DNA from: Caulobacterales bacterium
GTDB lineage: Bacteria; Pseudomonadota; Alphaproteobacteria; Caulobacterales; Caulobacteraceae
Reading direction: 5' to 3'
DNA length: 64,000 nt
Assembly (NCBI GenBank): GCA_017302105.1
Contig: JAFLCS010000005.1
Coordinates: forward strand, 1 to 64,000
The position numbers and the translations under genes are program-made. Positions 56,123 to 64,000 of this stretch are shown piece after piece. Under the pieces are notes generated by a model. It searched no databases, was not told where the DNA came from, and saw only the letters and a program-made list of their open reading frames with translations. Position 1 is the stretch's first letter. Each line of letters begins with the position of its first letter.

Positions 56123-56649
56123 GGGCCGGCCAAGATCCGCGCCGCCTCGTCCAGCAGCCTCACCCACTGGCGTTCGTAGTCGATGCCCGATTGCAGCACG
56201 AGCCGGCGCAAGGCCGTCGCGCGGTCGGCCGGTTCGCCCGGATAGTCGCGGGCCATGAAGCGCTCATATTGGGCCAGCTTGCCGGCGTGCTGTTTGCGGC
56301 GTTCGCGCACGACCTGATCCAGGCCGGTCGGGCCCATGGCGGCCTCGGCCCACAACCGCACCATCATCTCGTCGCGCAGGATCGGCGCCGCATCGCCCTG
56401 ACCCATCCAGGCGGTCAGGGCCACGCGACCGGCGGGCAGGATCTCATAGGCCCGCTTGCGCCCGCGCCCGCTCTGTTGCGGCAGCGACCGGATCAGGCCC
56501 TCGGCCTCCAGCCGGGCCAGTTCGCGATAGATCTGCTGATGGCTGGCGTTCCAGAAATAGCCGATCGACCGATCAAACCGCGCCGCCAGGTCCGAGCCGG
56601 AGCTGGGCCGTTCGACAAGCGCGGTCAGAAGGGCGTGCGGAAGGGACAT
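56119..56649 (-). CDS. PadR family transcriptional regulator
   Basis: A 176-residue regulator. The N-terminal winged helix-turn-helix (about 1-80) shows LPHALLTALVERPSSGSDLA and the wing GRGRKRAYEI, typical of PadR. A C-terminal helical region (100-176) mediates dimerisation as in the Vir-type four-helix PadR group. The ligand is unknown. It lies divergent from the fadH-like gene with a perfect palindrome between them, so it probably represses itself and the reductase operon. Confidence 0.9.
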   Translation of the reverse strand: MSLPHALLTALVERPSSGSDLAARFDRSIGYFWNASHQQIYRELARLEAEGLIRSLPQQSGRGRKRAYEILPAGRVALTAWMGQGDAAPILRDEMMVRLWAEAAMGPTGLDQVVRERRKQHAGKLAQYERFMARDYPGEPADRATALRRLVLQSGIDYERQWVRLLDEAARILAGP

Positions 56650-56661
56650 TAATCTCGTTTA

Positions 56662-56675
56662 TGCAACTAGTTGCA
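56662..56675. promoter_or_regulatory. Perfect 14-base palindrome, candidate PadR operator
   Basis: TGCAACTAGTTGCA reads the same on both strands. It lies 13 bases upstream of the padR start and 56 bases upstream of the fadH-like start, between the two divergent genes. Confidence 0.7.
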
Positions 56676-56715
56676 GAGTGCGTGATTTGGCGCCAAGGTG
56701 CAAGCGTCCCTGTGA

Positions 56716-58746
<2,031 letters not shown>

Positions 58747-58757
58747 GGACGCCCGCC

Positions 58758-59198
58758 ATGACCGACACCCTGACGCCCGCCCAACTGAACCCGGCCGCCG
58801 CCCGCTCGCTGGACGCCTGGCACGGCATGATCCAGCGGGGCGATTTCGCCGATCTGGCCTCGATCATTCACCCGGAGGCGACCTTCCGCTCGCCTATGGC
58901 CTTCAAGCCCTATCGCTCGCGCGAGGCGGTGGTCCTGATCCTGTCGACGGTGATCACCATCTTTGAAAACTTCACCTATCACCGCCAGTTCGCAGACGGC
59001 GACGGCCTGAACGTCGTGCTCGAATTCAGCGCCGATGTCGGGGACAAGAGCCTCAAGGGCATCGACATGATCCGCTTTGACGCGGACGGTCTGATCACCG
59101 ACTTCGAGGTGATGATCCGCCCCCTCAACGGCCTTCAGGCCCTCGGCGCCCAGATGGGCGCGCGCCTGGCGCAATATCTGCCGGCCTATAAGGGGTAG
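58758..59198 (+). CDS. NTF2/SnoaL-like fold protein
   Basis: A 146-residue protein with a cone-shaped NTF2-like fold, shown by RSLDAWHGMIQRGDFADLAS, the FRSPMAFKPYRSREA block and the following beta strands ending DLITDFEVMIRP. Such proteins can be isomerases, dehydratases or ligand binders. It starts 11 bases after the reductase stop codon and is clearly in one operon with it, so it may act on the same substrate. Confidence 0.85.
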   Translation: MTDTLTPAQLNPAAARSLDAWHGMIQRGDFADLASIIHPEATFRSPMAFKPYRSREAVVLILSTVITIFENFTYHRQFADGDGLNVVLEFSADVGDKSLKGIDMIRFDADGLITDFEVMIRPLNGLQALGAQMGARLAQYLPAYKG

Positions 59199-59224
59199 GG
59201 GCCTCCCCGGCCTTTGCCTTTTCA

Positions 59225-59328
59225 TCGTCATCGCGGGGTTTGTCCCGGCGACCCATAACCGCGTGATCGCGGGTTCAACCGGAGGCGTCGGCGGCTATTC
59301 GCCCCCGGAACACGTCCGAGGGTGACGA
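59225..59328. repeat. Possible small palindromic mobile element
   Basis: A 104-base intergenic stretch bounded by TCGTCA on the left and TGACGA on the right, with GCGGGGTTTGTCCCGGC near the left end, as in alphaproteobacterial repeat elements. The element at 15279-15308 has the same CGTCA...TGACG ends. It lies between the NTF2 gene and a nucleotidyltransferase gene. Confidence 0.45.
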
Positions 59329-59362
59329 TTCAAATTGGCCTGATCCTGTCCTAGACAGAGGC

Positions 59363-59935
59363 ATGATCCTGACTCGCGCCGACCAGCTCGCCGACATCCT
59401 GCGCGCCAGCCCGGATGTCATGCACGTCCTGAGCACCATGCGGGCTTTGCGCCTACCCGACTGGCGGCTGTTTTCCGGCGGGGTCTATCAGACGGTCTGG
59501 AACCACCAGACGGGGCGCCCGGCCGGCTATGGCATCAAGGATTTCGACATCGGCTATTTTGACCCGGACACCTCCTGGGACGCCGAGGACGTCTTCATCA
59601 AGCGGGTCGCTGCCGCCTTCGACGAGCCGTTCCGCTCGACCGTCGAGGTCCGCAACCAGGCGCGGGTCCATCTGTGGTTCGAGGACCGGTTCGGCGAACC
59701 CTACGAGCCATTGGCCAATACGGACGAGGCTCTGAGCCGCTTCGTCTGTCCGGCCTTCGGCGTCGGGGTGCGGCTGGAAGACGACGATACCATCTCGGTG
59801 GCCGCGCCGTTCGGCCTGGACGATGTATTCGACCTGGTGCTCCGGCCCAATCCGCACCGACCCGAGGCGAGAGGGTGGGCGCGGGTCACCACCTCGGCCC
59901 AGGGGCGTTGGCCCGAATCCCGGATCCTCGCCTGA
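59363..59935 (+). CDS. Nucleotidyltransferase family protein (DUF925-like)
   Basis: A 190-residue protein. The block YGIKDFDIGYFDPDTSWDAE contains the D-x-D pattern expected for metal-dependent nucleotidyl transfer, and LPDWRLFSGGVYQTVWN is the conserved N-terminal region of this group. The biochemical role of the group is not known to me. It is isolated, with a repeat element upstream and a hairpin downstream. Confidence 0.7.
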   Translation: MILTRADQLADILRASPDVMHVLSTMRALRLPDWRLFSGGVYQTVWNHQTGRPAGYGIKDFDIGYFDPDTSWDAEDVFIKRVAAAFDEPFRSTVEVRNQARVHLWFEDRFGEPYEPLANTDEALSRFVCPAFGVGVRLEDDDTISVAAPFGLDDVFDLVLRPNPHRPEARGWARVTTSAQGRWPESRILA

Positions 59936-59950
59936 GCCTGGATGCGCCTC

Positions 59951-59977
59951 GGCCGCCGGCTGGAACAGCCGACGGCC
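59951..59977. terminator. Hairpin between convergent genes
   Basis: GGCCGCCGGCT and AGCCGACGGCC make an 11-pair stem with one mismatch and a 5-base loop. There is no T tract, so termination is uncertain. Confidence 0.4.
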
Positions 59978-60002
59978 TTGGCGGACCCGTTGTGTGCGAG
60001 GC

Positions 60003-60422
60003 TTAGCCCCGGCGGCCGCCACGACCGCTGCGGTCGGCGCGATTGTCGCGATCGCGGCGCTCCTGGCGGATCTGGGCGCTGAGGCGGTCAAAGCGCTGAT
60101 CCAGGTCGCGGCGTTCCCAGTTGCTCAGACCACCCCGACGATAGCGGGATTCCAGATTGGCGATCTGGCGAAACTGGGCCCGCAGGGCGGTGGCCTCACG
60201 CCGGCTCAGCGCCCCGTTGCGGACGCCGACATTGATGCGGCGCTCCAGATTGGATTGGCGGGCATTGATCGATTGCCAGGCCGGGGCAGCCGGCTGGTGG
60301 CGCTGGGCCGAGGCGTGACGGCCATCGTTGTTGTGGCGCGACTGGGCGCTGGCGGCCATGGGAACCGAGACGGCCGAAACGGCGATCAGGGCGGCGAAGG
60401 CGGAGGTGGCGAGGGATTTCAT
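60003..60422 (-). CDS. Basic secreted protein, paralogue 1
   Basis: A 139-residue protein with a signal peptide (1-26, ending ASAQ) and a strongly basic helical body. The core VRNGALSRREATALRAQFRQ and YRRGGLSNWERRDLDQRFD recurs in the next gene. The family is unknown to me. The mature protein is rich in arginine and glycine and has no cysteine, so it may bind nucleic acid, lipid A or another acidic partner in the periplasm. A 40-base AT-rich stretch just upstream may hold the promoter. Confidence 0.65.
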   Translation of the reverse strand: MKSLATSAFAALIAVSAVSVPMAASAQSRHNNDGRHASAQRHQPAAPAWQSINARQSNLERRINVGVRNGALSRREATALRAQFRQIANLESRYRRGGLSNWERRDLDQRFDRLSAQIRQERRDRDNRADRSGRGGRRG

Positions 60423-60546
60423 CTTTCGTCCTTTCCAGTGAACACCAACGGCGGCGTTCTCACAGGATTGAACGTGGCTGCCACTGGTATTCCGTCGCGT
60501 CACGACATTAAAAATAATATATAAAACAATATAATAGACAAAAAAA

Positions 60547-60572
60547 CGGCGCGACCCGCTCGGATCGCGCCG
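60547..60572 (-). terminator. Rho-independent terminator of paralogue 2
   Basis: CGGCGCGA (60547-60554) and TCGCGCCG (60565-60572) make an 8-pair stem, and on the reverse strand it is followed by seven T residues. It ends the gene at 60625-61014 before the paralogue at 60003-60422. Confidence 0.88.
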
Positions 60573-60624
60573 CTTTGTTCAAGCCGTCGTCGCGGGGGAG
60601 CGCGACGACGCCCTGTACGATGTT

Positions 60625-61014
60625 CTAATGGCGACGACCGCCACCGCGCCCGCCACGATCACGACGCTCGTAGCGGATCATTGCCGAGAGCCGGTCGAAG
60701 CGACGGTTGAGGTCGTTGCGCTCCCAGCGGTTCAGACCGCCACGGCTGTAGCGATGTTCCAGCTGAATCAACTGGCGGAACTCAGAGCGCAGGCGGCCGG
60801 CCTCGCGACGCGTCAGCTGGCCATTGCGGACACCCTGGTCGATCCGGCGATCGAGACGCTCAAAACGGCGATCGATCCGGTCCCAGCCACGATCCCAGTT
60901 CTGTTCATAGCGGTCGCCACGATCATGTCCCCCACCGCGATGCTGTGCGGCGGCCGGCAGGGCGGCGGCGATGGCGGTCACGGCGATCAGCGGAAGGATG
61001 GCTTTCTTGTACAT
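60625..61014 (-). CDS. Basic secreted protein, paralogue 2
   Basis: A 129-residue protein with a signal peptide (1-23, ending PAAAQ). The body contains VRNGQLTRREAGRLRSEFRQ, EHRYSRGGLNRWERNDLNRR and FDRLSAMIRYERRDR, which align closely with the neighbouring gene. An additional N-terminal histidine- and glycine-rich stretch, HRGGGHDRGDRYEQ, suggests possible metal binding. The gene is divergent from serC and ends in a strong terminator, so each paralogue is transcribed separately. Confidence 0.68.
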   Translation of the reverse strand: MYKKAILPLIAVTAIAAALPAAAQHRGGGHDRGDRYEQNWDRGWDRIDRRFERLDRRIDQGVRNGQLTRREAGRLRSEFRQLIQLEHRYSRGGLNRWERNDLNRRFDRLSAMIRYERRDRGGRGGGRRH

Positions 61015-61168
61015 GGTGGGCTCCTGTAGGTTGGTCCCCTGCGTTGAGTTGGACCTTGCCCTCCGGCACCTGAGCCGTGCCTGAACACTTCGTTTCAGAT
61101 GGGGTTCACCTTGCTGAATGCTCAGCGACCCTTGCCAAGCAGGCGCGAGAAGCGTCTGCCTAGACACC

Positions 61169-62305
61169 ATGACTCGCTGCCCTCGACCCCAACTGAAACC
61201 CGCCCGCCCCTGGTTCTCTTCCGGGCCGACCGCCAAGCCTCCCGGCTGGCGTATGCAGGACCTGTCGTCTGATTTGATGGGTCGCAACATTCGGGCTGAT
61301 GACGTTCAGGCCCGGTTCGATCATGCCCACGCGCTCACCCGGCAGATTCTAGAGATCCCGGCAGATCACGCGCTTTGCTTTCTACCGGCATCGGACACCG
61401 GCGCGGTCGAGGCGGCCTTGTGGAACCTCTTGGGCGAAAGGCCGGTCCAGGTTCTGGCCTACGACAATTTCGGACAGCTCTGGGCCAGCGACGTCCGGGA
61501 CCATCTGGGCCTGGATGCTGAGGTTCTGGAGGCCCCCTACGGCGCCTTGCCGGATCTGGCGCGGGTGAGGCCCGACTGCGACGTTGTCTTTGCCTGGAAC
61601 GGGACCACCTCGGGGGTTCGTGTGCCGGATGGCACGTTCATTTCACCGGATCGCTCCGGCCTGACGATCTGTGATGCGACTTCGGCGGCCTTCTGTATGC
61701 CGCTGGCCTGGGATCGGCTGGATGTCGTCACCTTCTCCTTTCAGAAGGCGCTGGGGGGCGATGCCGGGATCGGGGCGATGGTCCTGTCGCCGCGCGCTAT
61801 CGCGCGGCTGGATCGATTCGTGCCTCCCCGCGCCATACCGAAGATCCTGCGTCTGAGAGGGCCGGGTGGCTTTGATCGCAAGCTGGCCACGGGCGCTCCG
61901 ATCAACACCTACTCCATCCTGACGCTGGAAGACTGGATTGCCGCGCTGGAGTGGGCGCAGGAGATTGGGGGACTTCAAGCTCTGATCGGGCGGACCCGGT
62001 CAAATTTCCAGGCGCTCTCAGCCTGGGTGGGGGCGGCGCCATGGGTCGATTTTCTCGCCCGTAACCCTGGCTCACGGTCTGAAACGTCGGTCTGCCTGAG
62101 CTTTGCGGATCCCGAGGCAGCCACACGGGCCTTCGTCGGACGCTTCTGTGCGTTGCTGGCGGAAGAGGGCGTCGCCTTTGATGTCGAATCTCACCGGGCT
62201 GCTCCAGCGGGCTTGCGCATCTGGTGCGGGGCTACCGTCGAAACGGCGGACATCGTGGCGGTCGGACCGTGGCTCGACTGGGCTTGGTCAGAATTGACGG
62301 CTTAG
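61169..62305 (+). CDS. serC: Phosphoserine aminotransferase, alphaproteobacterial type
   Basis: A 378-residue PLP enzyme that makes 3-phosphoserine from 3-phosphohydroxypyruvate. The start MTRCPRPQLKPARPWFSSGP is typical of the alphaproteobacterial SerC branch, and the PLP lysine is in TFSFQKALGGDAG. The start at 61169 is chosen for that opening; an ATG-like start 17 codons earlier is unrelated. In other alphaproteobacteria serA often follows, but here a PagL-like gene intervenes before purA. Confidence 0.93.
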   Translation: MTRCPRPQLKPARPWFSSGPTAKPPGWRMQDLSSDLMGRNIRADDVQARFDHAHALTRQILEIPADHALCFLPASDTGAVEAALWNLLGERPVQVLAYDNFGQLWASDVRDHLGLDAEVLEAPYGALPDLARVRPDCDVVFAWNGTTSGVRVPDGTFISPDRSGLTICDATSAAFCMPLAWDRLDVVTFSFQKALGGDAGIGAMVLSPRAIARLDRFVPPRAIPKILRLRGPGGFDRKLATGAPINTYSILTLEDWIAALEWAQEIGGLQALIGRTRSNFQALSAWVGAAPWVDFLARNPGSRSETSVCLSFADPEAATRAFVGRFCALLAEEGVAFDVESHRAAPAGLRIWCGATVETADIVAVGPWLDWAWSELTA

Positions 62306-62363
62306 GGCTTGCCCCTGGCCTGATTGCAGACGACAGTCCCGCCAAATTTCTAGGGGCTCGGTC

Positions 62364-62984
62364 ATGCGTCGTACGATTCTCGCTCTGGCGTCGGTGAGCG
62401 CCTTTTCTCTGGTAGCTGGATCGGCCAGCGCCGGTGAGGTCATCGCCGGGGTCTATGCCCACGACGTCACCTTCCTCGGCGAGGCGGTCGGTCTGGGGGC
62501 CGCCGGCAAGGAAGGGGGTGCCAATATCCATCTGGGTTGGCGCTCCGACCGGATCGACTCGGCTCCGGACTGGATGGGTGGACCGCGCGCCCACATCTTC
62601 ATCTCGGCCAATACGGCAGGCGATACCTCCTATGTGGCGGCCGGCCTTAGCTGGCACATTCCGATCACCGACGACGCGCGCTGGTACGTCCAGCCCGGAA
62701 TGGGGCTGGCCTATCAGGACGGCTACGACCTGTTCCCGGACTGGCGCGACCCGGGTCTGACGCCCGAAGAGGTGAACCGCCGGATTGCGCTTCGGGACGA
62801 GCGGATCGAGTTCGGCTCGCACATTCTGTTCGAGCCTGAGATCGCGCTGGGCTATCGCGTGACCGACAATACGTCGGTTGAGCTGAGCTACGTCCACCTG
62901 TCCAACGGCCAGATCTTCAACCAGGGCAAGAACGAGGGCCTGGACGAGGTCGGTATTCGCTTCGTGCATCGCTTCGGCGGATAA
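62364..62984 (+). CDS. PagL-like outer membrane acyloxyacyl hydrolase
   Basis: A 206-residue outer membrane beta-barrel. The signal peptide (1-23, ending ASA) is followed by eight predicted strands. The C-terminal block VHLSNGQIFNQGKNEGLDEV matches PagL, with the catalytic His and Ser in HLSNG. PagL removes the 3-O acyl chain from lipid A and reduces innate immune recognition in host-associated bacteria. Activity here is inferred from the motif. It follows serC by 58 bases on the same strand and precedes purA. Confidence 0.82.
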   Translation: MRRTILALASVSAFSLVAGSASAGEVIAGVYAHDVTFLGEAVGLGAAGKEGGANIHLGWRSDRIDSAPDWMGGPRAHIFISANTAGDTSYVAAGLSWHIPITDDARWYVQPGMGLAYQDGYDLFPDWRDPGLTPEEVNRRIALRDERIEFGSHILFEPEIALGYRVTDNTSVELSYVHLSNGQIFNQGKNEGLDEVGIRFVHRFGG

Positions 62985-63045
62985 GGGCGCGACAGGATCG
63001 ACCATCCCCGCTAGAACCGCCCCGCATTTCAGCGGAGCATGAGTC

Positions 63046-64000
63046 TTGGCGAACGTCGCGGTGATCGGTGCCCAATGGGGCGACGAGGGCAAGGGCAAGA
63101 TTGTCGACTGGTTGTCGCACCGGGCCGACGTGGTCGTGCGGTTCCAGGGCGGACATAACGCCGGCCATACGCTGGTCGTCGACGGCACCGTGTACAAACT
63201 GGCCCTGCTGCCGTCCGGCGTGGTCCAGGGCAAGCCGTCGATCATCGGCAACGGCGTGGTGGTGGATCCCTGGCATCTGGTCGGCGAGATCGAGAAGATC
63301 GAGGTCCAGGGCGTGCGGATCTCGCCCGATATCCTGACGATCGCCGACAATGCCTGTCTGATCCTGCCTATCCATCCCGAGCTGGACGTGGCCCGCGAGG
63401 CCGCCGCTTCTGGCCTCGGTGCGCGCATCGGCACCACGGGACGAGGCATCGGGCCGGCCTATGAAGACAAGGTTGGCCGGCGCGCCATACGGGTCTGTGA
63501 CCTAGCTAGCGAAACCGACCTGAGGACCAAGATTGACCGGCTGCGGTCGCACCACGATCCGCTACGTGCGGGCCTGGGCCTCGATCCGATCGATCCTCAG
63601 ACCCTGCTCAACCAGCTTCTGGAGATTGCTCCGAAAATCCTGCCCTACGTCAAGCCGGCGTGGCGGGTGCTTGACCAGGCCCAGAAGGCCGGTCAGCGGA
63701 TCCTGTTCGAGGGCGCCCAAGGTGCCTTTCTGGACGTCGATCACGGGACCTATCCCTATGTGACGTCATCCAACACGGTCGCCGGCCAGGCGGCGGCAGG
63801 TTCCGGTATCGGTCCGCGTGGCGTGGGTTATGTCCTGGGAATCGTGAAGGCTTACACGACGCGGGTCGGCGAGGGGCCGTTTGCCTGTGAGCTTCACGAC
63901 GAGATCGGCCAGCACCTGGCCACGGTGGGCCGCGAGGCGGGAACCAATACCGGACGGCCGCGGCGCTGCGGCTGGTTCGACGCCGTCCTGGTGCGTCAGT
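63046..64000 (+). CDS. purA: Adenylosuccinate synthetase (3' end cut by window)
   Basis: The first 318 codons of a GTP-dependent enzyme that joins IMP and aspartate in AMP synthesis. The P-loop GDEGKGK, the catalytic histidine region GGHNAGHT and the block [12 protein letters not shown] are visible. A TTG start at 63046 gives the family opening [14 protein letters not shown] and has GGAG 8 bases upstream. The ATG at 63039-63041 is out of frame. The remaining residues lie beyond the window edge. Confidence 0.95.
   Translation, partial: MANVAVIGAQWGDEGKGKIVDWLSHRADVVVRFQGGHNAGHTLVVDGTVYKLALLPSGVVQGKPSIIGNGVVVDPWHLVGEIEKIEVQGVRISPDILTIADNACLILPIHPELDVAREAAASGLGARIGTTGRGIGPAYEDKVGRRAIRVCDLASETDLRTKIDRLRSHHDPLRAGLGLDPIDPQTLLNQLLEIAPKILPYVKPAWRVLDQAQKAGQRILFEGAQGAFLDVDHGTYPYVTSSNTVAGQAAAGSGIGPRGVGYVLGIVKAYTTRVGEGPFACELHDEIGQHLATVGREAGTNTGRPRRCGWFDAVLVRQ

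Noticed and set aside
62232-63449. A reverse frame of 405 codons opposite serC, the PagL-like gene and purA
   Set aside because: It crosses three well-supported genes on the other strand and shows no domain.

Overview
The window is a contiguous piece of a GC-rich alphaproteobacterial chromosome, most probably from the Caulobacteraceae and perhaps Brevundimonas (genus-level inference). Evidence: LexA operators of the GTTC-N7-GTTC type, a long-form dCTP deaminase, an alphaproteobacterial-type SerC, AddAB instead of RecBCD, CdnL/CarD, a BA14K protein, and the gltA-gltX-comEC-lexA-trp order. I see no rRNA, tRNA, prophage, insertion sequence or CRISPR array. Almost all of it is housekeeping sequence, with 59 protein genes listed, the last one cut by the window edge.

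Layout. 0-5 kb: a zinc alcohol dehydrogenase, an MFS transporter and katG. 5-9.5 kb: an S4 RNA-binding protein, ferredoxin fdxA, carD with its own promoter and a structured leader, then gltA and gltX. 9.4-15 kb: comEC, lexA with a two-operator promoter, and trpGDC. 15-25 kb: hisC, a chorismate-mutase-like gene, DUF2125, a polyproline OmpA protein, a thioredoxin-like protein, two very small membrane proteins, mmsA, an orphan MT-A70 methyltransferase and an S9 peptidase. 25-35 kb: one tightly packed forward run (acyltransferase, tsaE, amgK, murU, addB, addA, trxA). 35-41.6 kb: dCTP deaminase and the SOS mutagenesis cassette imuA-imuB-dnaE2 with a perfect LexA box. 41.7-47 kb: a BA14K protein, a DUF885 peptidase, a CPA2 antiporter, and a LuxR-type DNA-binding protein with a C-terminal membrane anchor and a 67-residue companion. 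47-54 kb: xerD, aroK-aroB, a GNAT acetyltransferase, an MliC lipoprotein, tadA, rluB with a repetitive tail, a CPBP protease and rsmD. 54-64 kb: a BAAT-like hydrolase, thiD, padR divergent from a fadH-like reductase plus an NTF2 protein, a nucleotidyltransferase, two tandem paralogous basic secreted proteins, serC, a PagL-like protein and the first part of purA.

How parts fit together. LexA, AddAB and ImuAB-DnaE2 lie within 30 kb and together cover SOS control, double-strand break resection and error-prone synthesis. AmgK and MurU form a known peptidoglycan sugar recycling route. AroK, AroB, TrpGDC, HisC and the chorismate-mutase-like gene form a loose aromatic amino acid theme. The least ordinary items are the tail-anchored LuxR-type protein with four G/C homopolymer runs between its DNA-binding and membrane parts, the paralogous basic secreted pair beside a very AT-rich stretch, the PadR palindrome, the dual LexA operator and the two REP-like palindromic elements. 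I found no clearly new multi-gene defence or biosynthetic system.
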